This document shows positions 9,127 to 17,007 of a stretch of DNA of 64,000 nt, one piece after another; positions within the stretch are counted from its first letter, which is position 1; each line of letters starts with the position of its first letter. Both the position numbers and the translations under genes were made by a program. Source of the DNA: Nocardioides sp. S-1144 (GTDB lineage Bacteria > Actinomycetota > Actinomycetes > Propionibacteriales > Nocardioidaceae); contig NZ_CP040695.2 in the NCBI RefSeq assembly GCF_005954645.2, forward strand, positions 3,038,001 through 3,102,000, in the 5' to 3' direction. The notes beneath the pieces were generated by a model that saw only the letters and a list, made by a program, of their open reading frames with translations, did no database searches and was not told the DNA's origin.

Positions 9127-10040
9127 GACCCGGTTCCCCACGCGCTGATGCCCGGGGCGGCCGCGGAGCCGGCGCGGCGCCGCACCGGGTCGACCGGCCC
9201 GCAGACCCCTCCCAGGTCGACCCCGGCGAGCCGGCGTCCGAGCTCGGTGACGGCGTCCTGGTCGCTCGGCATCCGCCAGGCCGGTGGCAGCGCCTCGCGC
9301 AGCGACGGCGAGGAGCGCTCCGAGCGGTCGAGGGCGGCGTGCAGGACGTCGCCCCACGTGGTCGCCTGGACCGCGATCGAGAGGTGCAGGGCGTGCTTGG
9401 ACTGCGTGTGCCCCTCGTGGATCCAGCCGCGCGGGATGTAGAGGCAGTCACCCTCCCCCAGCTCGAAGGTCACCGGGTCCTCGAAGGTGACGGACGCTCG
9501 GTTCCACGGACGACGGATCGCCGGCTCGACCGGTCGGCCAAGCCGCCACGACTTGCCGCCGTGCAGCTGGCGGAGGAACACGCTGCCGACGTCCCAGTGC
9601 GCGCCCGCGCCGACGGCGTCGGGCGGACTGAGGAAGGCCGCGCAGTAGCAGTGGTGGCCGAGCTCGGACTCCAGGGCCCGCGTGAAGGCGTCGACCGCGG
9701 GGAGCAGGGTGCGCACCTCCTCCAGGACCAGGGTGTGGCCGGCCGCGACCAGGCGGCGGGTCTCGTCCGGGTCGAGCAGCGCCGCGTTGTCGCCGGGGGC
9801 GCGCTCGCGACGGCGGGCCGCCGTGGCGGCCGGCTGCTCCACGCCGCCGTCGAAGAGGCGGAAGAAGCTGCGGTCGTGCACCTCCTCGAACACGAGCCGG
9901 TTGACGTCGTCGAGCGAGCAGACGTCGTCGAACGGCGGCAGCCCGCGCACGACGAACGGCTCCTCCTCCCAGCACCGGTCGAGCTCGGACCGGCCGCCCA
10001 GCAGCAGGCCGAGCGCCGTGGTCTCCTCGGACAACGTCAT
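9123..10040 (-). CDS. Cupin_4/JmjC-type 2-oxoglutarate-dependent hydroxylase
   Basis: The protein is 305 residues; its ATG overlaps the upstream stop by 4 bp. GAHWDVGSVFLRQLHGGKSW matches the core of the YcfD/RoxA ribosomal oxygenase family: His148 and Asp150 bind iron, and Lys163 could bind 2-oxoglutarate. ELGEGDCLYIPRGWIHEG is the following strand pair, and His219 in HALHLSIAV is the third ligand. Characterised relatives hydroxylate residues of ribosomal proteins. Placed between a radical SAM peptide maturase and acyl-carrier genes, this enzyme more likely acts on the small peptide or on the acyl chain. The domain is clear; the substrate is inference. Confidence 0.8.
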   Translation of the reverse strand: MTLSEETTALGLLLGGRSELDRCWEEEPFVVRGLPPFDDVCSLDDVNRLVFEEVHDRSFFRLFDGGVEQPAATAARRRERAPGDNAALLDPDETRRLVAAGHTLVLEEVRTLLPAVDAFTRALESELGHHCYCAAFLSPPDAVGAGAHWDVGSVFLRQLHGGKSWRLGRPVEPAIRRPWNRASVTFEDPVTFELGEGDCLYIPRGWIHEGHTQSKHALHLSIAVQATTWGDVLHAALDRSERSSPSLREALPPAWRMPSDQDAVTELGRRLAGVDLGGVCGPVDPVRRRAGSAAAPGISAWGTGS

Positions 10041-11101
10041 CGTGCTACCTCCTCCACGTCGGACCGGCGTCCCAGGCGCGCGGCGGCGCACTCCAGCCGG
10101 ACCAGTTCAGGGATGTCCGGGGCCAGGACGGCCCCCAGGTCGCCGCGGACGGCGACGTAGAGCGACTCGGAGCGCAGCTCGTGCAGGCGCCGCGCCGCCT
10201 CCTCGCAGCGCCGGGTGTCGACGCTCGTGCGGGTGATGCCCCCGAGGGCGTCGGCCAGGAGGACCTCGTCGCCGGTGATCTCGGCGACCCCGGCCACCGA
10301 CTCCCACGTCGTCGCGGCGGTGAGCGACTCCCCGCCCTGCTCCAGGAGCCGGGCCAGGTAGCCCAGGAGCTTGCCGCGCTCGCCGTCGTCGAGGTCGGCG
10401 ATGACGGCGTGGGCGCCGAAGTAGGTCGCCAGCACGGTCTCGATGCCGGCCTCGACCTCCCCGTGCTCGAAGAGCCGTCGCGCCGTGTGCAGCCGCAGCA
10501 CGACGTGCTCGAAGCTCGGCTCCTCGAGCCCCCAGCAACCCTGGAGCTGCTCCATCGGGGCCGCGGCCAGGACGCCGGCCTCGACGACCTGGAACAGTCC
10601 CGACAACGCCGGGTCGTCGCGCCACGCGCGCACCTGGGTCCGCAACCGGTCGAGGTTCCCGGTCAGCAGCAGGGCCCGGGTGGTGTCGACGACGTAGGCA
10701 CGCTGGATCGCCGCGGCCGGCTCCGGCAGCGCGCGCAGCGACATCTCGTAGACCCGGCGGTAGGTCTCGAGGGCGCCCTCCAGGTCACGGCGCCGCAGCT
10801 GGAGCCGACCGAGGTTGAGCCGCGGCTGCAGCGCGTAGCCGTGGGCGGGCGTGCGGGCGCAGCGCCCGCCGTGGCCCTCGAGGATCCCGATCAGCTGGTG
10901 GCACATGGTCTCGGCCCGGTCGGCGTCGCCGACCATGGTCATCACGAGCGCGCCGCGGTTGAACGCCGTGGCGACGTCGTCCATCGCGTCGGGCAGGGAC
11001 CGGCCCCGCTGCTCGATCGAGCGGGCGCAGCGCCGGGCGAGCTCGCGCAGGTCCTGGCGGACCAGCCGGGTGCCCTCGCTGAACAGCGTCCCGTCACGCA
11101 C
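10037..11101 (-). CDS. TPR-like helical-repeat protein of unknown function
   Basis: The protein is 354 residues from GTG 11101, overlapping the upstream stop by 8 bp. I see no enzymatic motif, signal peptide or membrane segment. The sequence is a run of amphipathic helix pairs with TPR-like spacing, for example LNLGRLQLRRRDLEGALETY and the segments around residues 35-75, 110-160 and 225-275. Such solenoids usually hold partners together. Its place straight after the maturase and the propeller-like gene suggests a scaffold for the peptide-modifying enzymes. I do not recognise a named family. Confidence 0.6.
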   Translation of the reverse strand: MRDGTLFSEGTRLVRQDLRELARRCARSIEQRGRSLPDAMDDVATAFNRGALVMTMVGDADRAETMCHQLIGILEGHGGRCARTPAHGYALQPRLNLGRLQLRRRDLEGALETYRRVYEMSLRALPEPAAAIQRAYVVDTTRALLLTGNLDRLRTQVRAWRDDPALSGLFQVVEAGVLAAAPMEQLQGCWGLEEPSFEHVVLRLHTARRLFEHGEVEAGIETVLATYFGAHAVIADLDDGERGKLLGYLARLLEQGGESLTAATTWESVAGVAEITGDEVLLADALGGITRTSVDTRRCEEAARRLHELRSESLYVAVRGDLGAVLAPDIPELVRLECAAARLGRRSDVEEVAR

Positions 11102-12107
11102 GGCCGGCCACCGCCCTGCGGCTGCCCGGGCCCTGCGCGGGATCGCGTCGCAGCGCCACCGAGCTGGTCTTGGTCATCCGCCCGTCCCAGGCGGCGGTGC
11201 TGGTGCCGACGGTGACGTCGCGCAGCTCCGCGCGCGCCGGGAGGTCGACCGCGACCACGCCGTCCGCGGAGAGGGCGCACAGCCGGGCGTCGTACCCGAA
11301 GGCGCGCACCGTGGCCGCCGCGACGTCGTCCGGCAGCGCCATCTCGCGCCGCGCCGCGACGTTGAGCAGCGTGTCGTCGCCGTCCTCGCGGCCCAGCAGC
11401 AGCCACTCGCCGCCCCCGCTGACGCCCAGCGCGCTCACCCCCGCGGCCACGGGGACGCGGTACATCTCGACCAGCCGGCCGGCGCGCAGCCCCTCGGCCA
11501 CCAGGACGTGCTCCTCGGCGCGCCACACGACCTCGAGCACCTCGTCGAAGGCGACGGCGCGGACGGTCGGGGGCGCGGGCAGCGCGCCGGCGACCCAGGG
11601 CGCGGGTTCGGCGGCGTCGGGGGCGATCACGGTCACCGCCTCGCCGAGCACGATGAAGCAGCGCAGGCGCCGGTTGACGAAGACGCCACGGGCCCCCGGC
11701 ACGCTCACCTCCGTGGTCGTGGGGTGCTCGCCGTCCCACCCGAGCACGTGCACGCCGCCGACGCGGTCCAGCCCGCACCAGACCTCGCGCACGACGCCGC
11801 CGGCGCGCACGCCGACGGCCGCCACCGCCCGCAGGTCGTCCGGGACGGTCCGGCTCACCCCGGCCTGGAGGACGTCGCCGTCGAGCGTCAGGGACTCGGC
11901 GGTCGTGCCGCTCCAGGCCACGAAGCCACCTCCGGCGCTGCCGGCGGCGAGGCCGTCGGGCGCCCGGTGCCCGGCGGCACGGACCCGCTCCTGGCCCCGG
12001 GCGTGCTCGGCGACCCACCACCCGTCGCGGTCGGCCCACAGCGTCACGCAGCCGTCGACGTCGGTCGCCACGCGGGGGGCGCCGGAGGACGGCCCCTGGT
12101 CGGTCAT
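11094..12107 (-). CDS. Beta-propeller-like protein of unknown function
   Basis: The protein is 337 residues; ATG 12107 overlaps the maturase stop by 4 bp. It is built almost only of short beta strands that recur about every 40-45 residues, such as GCVTLWADRDGWWVAEH, GGFVAWSGTTAESLTLDG and AGVSALGVSGGGEWLLLG, which is the pattern of a WD40- or YncE-type propeller. There is no signal peptide, so it is probably cytoplasmic. No catalytic motif is visible. A role as a binding platform for the maturase or peptide is plausible because the two genes are translationally coupled. The fold assignment rests on strand periodicity only. Confidence 0.55.
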   Translation of the reverse strand: MTDQGPSSGAPRVATDVDGCVTLWADRDGWWVAEHARGQERVRAAGHRAPDGLAAGSAGGGFVAWSGTTAESLTLDGDVLQAGVSRTVPDDLRAVAAVGVRAGGVVREVWCGLDRVGGVHVLGWDGEHPTTTEVSVPGARGVFVNRRLRCFIVLGEAVTVIAPDAAEPAPWVAGALPAPPTVRAVAFDEVLEVVWRAEEHVLVAEGLRAGRLVEMYRVPVAAGVSALGVSGGGEWLLLGREDGDDTLLNVAARREMALPDDVAAATVRAFGYDARLCALSADGVVAVDLPARAELRDVTVGTSTAAWDGRMTKTSSVALRRDPAQGPGSRRAVAGRA

Positions 12108-13516
12108 GCCGCACCGCCCACGACCGCGACGCCCTGGCGCTGGAGGTCGGCGAAGGTCTGCAGGTTGGCCCCGATCCACGTCTTGACCGACGGGCAGGGA
12201 CGCACGCCGTCCTGGACCCGGATCAGCGGGCAGTGCGCGCCCTGGCACGACGGCCGGAACGCGCAGGACCGGCAGCCGGAGTCCTGGGTCTCGTCGTTGG
12301 CCGTCCAGAGCGCCATCCGGTCGTCGTCGAGGTGGAGGGTGCCGTCGGGCGCGAGCCGGCCGACCATGTTCTCCACCATGCGCAGCGCGACGGTGCACTT
12401 GTTGAGCAGCCCGTTGGGGCGCACGACCAGGGACCACGGGTTCGCGGCGTAGCAGACCGTCCCGCCGGGGCGGAGCATCTTGGTGTCCCCCACGCCCATG
12501 CCCGCGTCGGAGGCGTGCCGGTTCAGGTCGAGCTTGAGCAGCTCGGCGTCCTTGCCGGTGCAGGCCGAGATGGCGTCGTCGTCCGGGCCGCCCCACCGGC
12601 CGACCGGGCGGAAGATCACGGTGAACCGGTCGTCGCGCGCGGCGATCTCGCCGATCTCCTCCACGAGGCTCGGCACGCTCCCGACGTTCTCGGGGGTGAA
12701 GTTCGTGCGCAGCATCAGGTCGAGGTCGAGGTCGGGGTCGGCCGCGAGGCCGCGCAGGTTGGTCATGATGGTGTCGAAGGAGCCCTGCCCGCCCATCAGC
12801 GAGCGGGTGTCGTCGTGGGTGTGGCGGGGGCCGTCCAGCGTCACCTGGAACGAGCGCACCTCGAGGTCGGTGACCCGGCGGGCGGTCTCGGGCGTGAGCA
12901 GGTAGCCGTTGGTCGTCATGCCGGCCGCGTAGGTGATGTCGTTGGCGGCGCAGTAGTCGAGGAAGAACTCGCTGAGGTTCTCCACGACGTCGAGCGCGAC
13001 CAGCGGCTCGCCGCCGAACCAGGAGACCGACAGGGAGGTCAGTCCCGACTCTTCGTGCCGGCGGCGGACGAGCTCGGTCACCCCGCGCTGGACGCCGGTG
13101 AGCATCCGGTCGAGGCCGAAGTCCTCGTAGCAGTAGGTGCAGCGGAAGTTGCACGACTCGGTCGGCATCAGGATCAGCTCGAGCCGGTCGGTGCGGGCGA
13201 CGCGCTGGTCGCGAAGGTCGGCGGCGTCCTGCAGCTCGTCGTCGGAGTCGGGCACGACGAACCCGCGGGCGAGCAGGCCGTCGAGCATCGGCCGGAGCTC
13301 GTCGGGCAGGTCGAGCCGGCGGTGGACGGCGGTCCGGTTGCCCAGGAGCTCGCGCGCGGCCTCCGCGTGGGACTCGGGCACGTAGGTGATGGCACCGCGC
13401 ATCGAGTTGTAGACGACGAGCCCTCCGTCGTCGTGCGGCACCGCGTAGGTGAAGCGCGAGGGCCGCACCTCCTGGGCGGCCGCAGCCGGCGCCTCCGGCA
13501 GGATCTGCGTGACCAT
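12104..13516 (-). CDS. Radical SAM/SPASM peptide maturase
   Basis: The protein is 470 residues from ATG 13516, with GAGGGAGA as ribosome site. Residues about 20-90 look like a small winged-helix peptide-recognition domain (RRE-like), ending LLARGFVVPDSDDE. The radical SAM cluster is CNFRCTYC, with Cys122, Cys126 and Cys129; WFGGEPL (167-173) is the GGE motif. A SPASM region follows with Cys355, 374, 415, 418, 424, 429 and 441, enough for two auxiliary iron-sulfur clusters. SPASM maturases install crosslinks, decarboxylations or epimerisations in short peptides. The likely substrate is the 22-residue peptide encoded just upstream, which has one Cys at its very end. Confidence 0.92.
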   Translation of the reverse strand: MVTQILPEAPAAAAQEVRPSRFTYAVPHDDGGLVVYNSMRGAITYVPESHAEAARELLGNRTAVHRRLDLPDELRPMLDGLLARGFVVPDSDDELQDAADLRDQRVARTDRLELILMPTESCNFRCTYCYEDFGLDRMLTGVQRGVTELVRRRHEESGLTSLSVSWFGGEPLVALDVVENLSEFFLDYCAANDITYAAGMTTNGYLLTPETARRVTDLEVRSFQVTLDGPRHTHDDTRSLMGGQGSFDTIMTNLRGLAADPDLDLDLMLRTNFTPENVGSVPSLVEEIGEIAARDDRFTVIFRPVGRWGGPDDDAISACTGKDAELLKLDLNRHASDAGMGVGDTKMLRPGGTVCYAANPWSLVVRPNGLLNKCTVALRMVENMVGRLAPDGTLHLDDDRMALWTANDETQDSGCRSCAFRPSCQGAHCPLIRVQDGVRPCPSVKTWIGANLQTFADLQRQGVAVVGGAA

Positions 13517-13545
13517 CTGATCTCCCTCTGCACCTGTTCCGCGGA

Positions 13546-13586
13546 GCTCGGTCGGCGTGGTGCCGGTGGCACCACGCCGACCGAGC
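13546..13586 (-). promoter_or_regulatory. 19-bp perfect hairpin between the peptide gene and its maturase
   Basis: The arms at 13546-13564 (gctcggtcggcgtggtgcc) and 13568-13586 are perfect reverse complements with a 3-base loop. The hairpin lies 79 bases after the peptide stop and 30 bases before the maturase start. No U-run follows on the minus strand, so it is not a standard intrinsic terminator. In RiPP operons such elements often reduce read-through or protect the short upstream transcript, so the precursor is made in excess. I infer that role here. Confidence 0.8.
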
Positions 13587-13664
13587 AGGGACGGCGTCCC
13601 GGGAGCAGGTCGTGCCCCCGAGACACCGCAGGCGGCGGCGCCGAGCGCCGTCCGTCGTCGGGTC

Positions 13665-13733
13665 TCAGCAACCGAAGTCGATTGCCGAGACCTCCTCGGT
13701 GGTCTCTTCCTCGACCATCACGTCGTTGAACAT
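13665..13733 (-). CDS. Putative 22-residue ribosomal peptide precursor
   Basis: The peptide begins MFNDVMVEEETT, is very acidic in the middle, and ends EVSAIDFGC with Cys as the last residue. A strong ribosome site (GGGGAGGGGG) sits about 7 bases before the ATG. It lies just upstream of the radical SAM/SPASM maturase, the usual place for a RiPP precursor, with a strong hairpin between them. The acidic N-terminal two-thirds would be the leader and the last 4-8 residues the modified core. The end vaguely recalls mycofactocin precursor MftA (VSIDG-x-CGVY), but the extra residues, the missing Tyr and the different companion genes argue against mycofactocin. It is too short to be sure from sequence alone, yet its position and ribosome site make it credible. 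Confidence 0.78.
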   Translation of the reverse strand: MFNDVMVEEETTEEVSAIDFGC

Positions 13734-14038
13734 GTGCCGCACCCCCTCCCCTTCCGTCAGACATCGTGTGGACGTTCCGGACGCTAATCGCGGCCCCGGG
13801 CCGGGTCGCGGGGAGAAGCAGCCGGACCCCAGGTGAGGCAGCCCTGCACCGCGTCTCTCCCGATCGGTGCAACGCCCGCGGGGTTCGCCGCGCCCCCGCG
13901 GGGTAGGTCGCGCGGTCGTGCGGCGCTCAAGCGGCGCTCGTACGGCGGGCGTCGGCCGGGCGCGGCGGCGCCCCGCGGGCCGGGGCCCGCGGGGCGTGCT
14001 CGTGGTCGGTCCCGGCCGACGGAGGGGTCGGGCCGAGC
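13734..14038 (-). promoter_or_regulatory. Upstream region of the peptide operon
   Basis: No gene is supported in these 305 bases. The part next to the peptide gene (13745-13790) is locally richer in A and T. It holds TAGCGT at 13781-13786, read on the minus strand, as a possible -10. A GGAAC motif (13774-13778) could be an ECF-type -35, but no matching partner is clear. The rest is GC-rich and contains the palindrome listed separately. Confidence 0.4.
13970..13995. terminator. GC-rich palindrome after the MMPL gene
   Basis: Two 12-base arms (gccccgcgggcc, and its complement) flank a 2-base centre. The palindrome lies 44 bases beyond the MMPL stop on the minus strand and upstream of the peptide promoter region. 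No T-run follows, so it would be a weak or Rho-assisted terminator that separates the MMPL operon from the peptide operon. Confidence 0.45.
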
Positions 14039-16135
14039 TCAGCGACCGCGCCGGGGCCCGACCCGGGCCGGCCACCACAGCCGGTCGCCCAGGAGCACCG
14101 CGACGGCCGGCATCAGCACCGAGGCGACCGGACCCGCGGCCAGGACGATGCCGATGGCCACGGTCGCGCCCAGCTGCACCGTCGCGGGCACCCCGGAGAG
14201 CACCAGGGCGGCGAAGGTGCCGGCGAGGATGAGGCCGGCGGCCACCACCGACGGGACCGCCTGGACCATCGCGGCGCGGACGGCCTCGACGCGGTCGCCC
14301 CCGCGGGCCCGCTCCTCGCGGATCCGCAGCACCACCAGGATCGTGTAGTCGGTGCCGATCGCGAGCACGAACACGTACAGCACGATCGGGACGTTGAAGG
14401 CCAGGCCGGGTTCACCCAGGAGCTGCTGGAAGAGCACGACGCCGGCGCCGAGCGCGGCGACGACGCCGAGCACGATGGCCAGCACCAGGGTCACCCCGGC
14501 CACGAGCCCCCGCAGCGCGAGCACCAGCCCCAGCATGATCGCCGCAGCGGCCACACCGCCGATGACCAGCAGGTCCCGGTTGTTGGCCGTGCGCAGGTCC
14601 ACCGAGGTGGCGGTGTCGCCGGTCAGGACGACGTCCACGCCGAGGTCGGCCGCGACCGACTCGGCGGCCGGTCGGAGCCGGTCCTCGAAGGCGTCGAGCG
14701 AGGCGTTGCGCAACGGGTCGTCGTCGAAGGCGAAGACGACCTGGCCGGCGTCGCCGCTCTCGGCGACCGGCCCCGGGACCGCCTCCCCCGGCAGGTCGCG
14801 ACCGGCGAGCCCGGTGGCGAACTCCTCGACCAAGGCCTCGTCGACCCCGGAGTCGGAGGTGATCACGACGCGGGTCGGGTTGAGGGTGCCGGCCGGCAGG
14901 GAGTCGCCGAGGGTGTCGAGGGCGCGGCTCGACTCGGTCGACGGGTCCAGTGCCGACGTCGTGCTGAAGTCGGGCTGGAAGGCGACCGCGGCGGCACCGC
15001 CGCCCAGCATCAGCACGACCACCACCGTCGCGACCCCGCCGGCGTGCGCGACCACCCCGGAGGCCAGGGCACCCACCAGCCGCCGCCTCGGCTGCCGGCG
15101 CCACGGCCGCGAGGGCCAGAAGACGCCGCGGCCGAGGAGGGACAGCACGGCCGGGACGAGGGTGGTGGCGGCGAGGAACATCAGCAGGACCGAGACGATC
15201 AGGCCGGGGCCGAGGGTCCGGTAGAACCCGAGCGTCGCCAGCCCGAGCGCGGCGAAGGCGATGGTGACGGTGAGCGCCGCGGACCCAAGGACCGGAGCGG
15301 TCCGCACGGTGGCGCGCTCGAGGGCCGCGCGCGGCTCGATCCCCTCCCGCAGGCCCTCGCGGAAGCGGAAGAGGATGAAGAGCACGTAGTCGGTGCCGAC
15401 GCCGAAGAGGACGACGGTCAGGATCAGCGGCAGGTTCTCGTCCACCGGCCAGCCCCACTCCGAGGCCAGGGCGGCGGTGACCCGCGCGGCGAGCTCGTAG
15501 ACGACCGGGACGACCAGCACCGGCACCAGCGCCGCGAGGATCCCGCGGAAGGCCAGCAGCATCAGCACCAGGATCACCACGACCGTGGCGACGGAGATGA
15601 CCAGCTCGGACTCGGCCGCGGCCTCGCGCCCGTCGTGGTTGAGGGCGGCGTTGCCGGTGAGCTCGGCGACCACGCCCTCGGGCGTCGCGTCGGCCACCAC
15701 CTCCCGCACCCGGTCGACGGTCCGGTCCGACTCGTCCGCGCCGACGTCGGCCAGCGACAGGTCGACGAAGCGCACCGTGCCGTCCTCGGAGACCGCCGCC
15801 TCGTCGCTGCCCACGGCCACGAGGTGCTCGATGCCGGCGTCCTCGAGCGCGTCCACCAGACCCTGGACCACCCCGGGCGAGTCGGCGACCGGGGCGCCCG
15901 ACTCCAGGCTGACGACCAGCACGGCCGTGCTGACGTCGTCGTCGGGGAAGGCGGCGCCCTCGACCTCGGCGGCCGCCACGGAGTCGGCGGAGTCGGGGAG
16001 GAAGGCCGCCTGCTCGGACTCGGTCACCGAGCCGAGGCCGGGCAGCAGGACGACGGCGGCGACGAGCGCGGCCAGCCAGGCGAGGATCGTCGCGAGCCGG
16101 TGCCGCTGGGAGAAGCGGACGGTGCCTCCGAGCAT
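14039..16135 (-). CDS. MMPL/RND-family membrane transporter
   Basis: The protein is 698 residues; its ATG overlaps the upstream stop by 1 bp. It has the two-fold MmpL plan: one helix near residues 12-30, a periplasmic domain (about 35-160), a block of five helices, a second periplasmic domain (about 385-490) and a last helix block. GVGTDYVLFILFRFREGL and AIGTDYTILVVLRIREERA are the paired, family-typical GTDY segments in the middle of each membrane half. MMPL proteins move lipids, lipopeptides or haem across the actinobacterial envelope, driven by protons. It lies directly upstream of a lipopeptide-like operon on the same strand, so a joint role is possible. A separate terminator-like palindrome suggests independent transcription. 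Confidence 0.88.
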   Translation of the reverse strand: MLGGTVRFSQRHRLATILAWLAALVAAVVLLPGLGSVTESEQAAFLPDSADSVAAAEVEGAAFPDDDVSTAVLVVSLESGAPVADSPGVVQGLVDALEDAGIEHLVAVGSDEAAVSEDGTVRFVDLSLADVGADESDRTVDRVREVVADATPEGVVAELTGNAALNHDGREAAAESELVISVATVVVILVLMLLAFRGILAALVPVLVVPVVYELAARVTAALASEWGWPVDENLPLILTVVLFGVGTDYVLFILFRFREGLREGIEPRAALERATVRTAPVLGSAALTVTIAFAALGLATLGFYRTLGPGLIVSVLLMFLAATTLVPAVLSLLGRGVFWPSRPWRRQPRRRLVGALASGVVAHAGGVATVVVVLMLGGGAAAVAFQPDFSTTSALDPSTESSRALDTLGDSLPAGTLNPTRVVITSDSGVDEALVEEFATGLAGRDLPGEAVPGPVAESGDAGQVVFAFDDDPLRNASLDAFEDRLRPAAESVAADLGVDVVLTGDTATSVDLRTANNRDLLVIGGVAAAAIMLGLVLALRGLVAGVTLVLAIVLGVVAALGAGVVLFQQLLGEPGLAFNVPIVLYVFVLAIGTDYTILVVLRIREERARGGDRVEAVRAAMVQAVPSVVAAGLILAGTFAALVLSGVPATVQLGATVAIGIVLAAGPVASVLMPAVAVLLGDRLWWPARVGPRRGR

Positions 16136-17007
16136 CAGGGTCCGTCGGGACCGGCGGCGGTGACGTCCGGGGTCGCGGTGGGCTCCGCGCCGCGCGAGAG
16201 GCGGACCTGGCCGGTGCCGGAGGCGACGCTGACCCGGCGCGCCGGGGCACCGCCGCCGGGATCCTCGCGGGGGCCCCCGGCCGGGGGCTCGACGACCGGC
16301 GGCAGGCCCGACAGGTCGACGGTGCCGGCGGTGCTGAGCGAGAGGTCGACCGCACCGCCCGGCCGCAGGGTGAGCGCGACGGCGCCCCGCGACGAGACGA
16401 CGTCGGCGTCGCCGCCGAGGTCGGCGACCTCCAGGGAGGCGGCGCGCAGGTCGGCGGTGAGGGGCCCGTGCACGCGGTCGACGCGGGCGCTGCCCTGGCG
16501 CAGCCGCAGGTCGAGGGAGGACGCCGAGGCCACGTGGACCTCGCCCCGGCGGGCCTTGACCCGGACGTCGCCGGCGGCGCCGATGGCGTCGAGGGTGACG
16601 ACGTCCCCGCGGACGACGAGGTCGGACCCGGCCGGCACGCGCACGGTGATCGCGACGGTGCCGAACCGGACCGCGCCGCGCTGCGGGCTCCGCACGACGA
16701 GCCGGCGGTCGAAGGAGGAGCAGGTGATCTCGGTCGAGGACAGCAGGTGCGAGCGCAGGCCCTCCTCGGAGTCGGCGTCGGCCCCGAGCGCGGTGCCGCG
16801 CACGGCCTGCAGGAAGCGCTCGTAGTGCCCGTTCCCGTCGAGCGTGGTGTCGAGGGCGACGTGCACCTCCGCCTGGCGCGACCCCTCGACCAGCTCCACG
16901 ACCACCGGGTCGGCGCCGACGTGGACCAGGACCTGCGGCGGCTCGGCGACGGCGAAGGACTCGTGGCGCACGACCCCCGCGGACGCCGGCACCGCCTCGG
17001 TGGTCAC
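16135..17007 (-). CDS. DUF4097-like beta-strand protein
   Basis: The protein is 290 residues from a GTG that overlaps the upstream stop by 4 bp. After about 100 residues it becomes a regular series of short strands (VVRGDVVTLDAIGAAGDVRV, GEVHVASASSLDLRLRQGS and similar). This is the solenoid pattern of the DUF4097 'putative adhesin' family, often found beside PspC or transporter genes. There is no signal peptide or membrane helix, so it may sit in the cytoplasm or be exported by other means. The last 50 residues are Pro/Gly-rich. It shares an operon with the MMPL transporter. Confidence 0.7.
   Translation of the reverse strand: MTTEAVPASAGVVRHESFAVAEPPQVLVHVGADPVVVELVEGSRQAEVHVALDTTLDGNGHYERFLQAVRGTALGADADSEEGLRSHLLSSTEITCSSFDRRLVVRSPQRGAVRFGTVAITVRVPAGSDLVVRGDVVTLDAIGAAGDVRVKARRGEVHVASASSLDLRLRQGSARVDRVHGPLTADLRAASLEVADLGGDADVVSSRGAVALTLRPGGAVDLSLSTAGTVDLSGLPPVVEPPAGGPREDPGGGAPARRVSVASGTGQVRLSRGAEPTATPDVTAAGPDGP

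Noticed and set aside
7984..9441. A 485-codon plus-strand open frame over the cupin genes
   Set aside because: It is antisense to two genes with clear motifs and coupled starts; it has no ribosome site or domain.
12104..13733. Mycofactocin biosynthesis
   Set aside because: The peptide end and the SPASM maturase recall mftA and mftC, but the MftA tail GVY is missing and no MftB, MftD, MftE or MftF homologue is present.
1217..13733. Lanthipeptide, thioamitide or lasso peptide cluster
   Set aside because: There is no lanthionine synthetase, YcaO, flavin decarboxylase, transglutaminase-like protease or asparagine-synthetase-like cyclase.
13665..14078. A 137-codon frame that contains the small peptide as its last part
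   Set aside because: The upstream extension is Arg/Pro-rich with no domain and has no good ribosome site, while the ATG at 13733 has a strong one.
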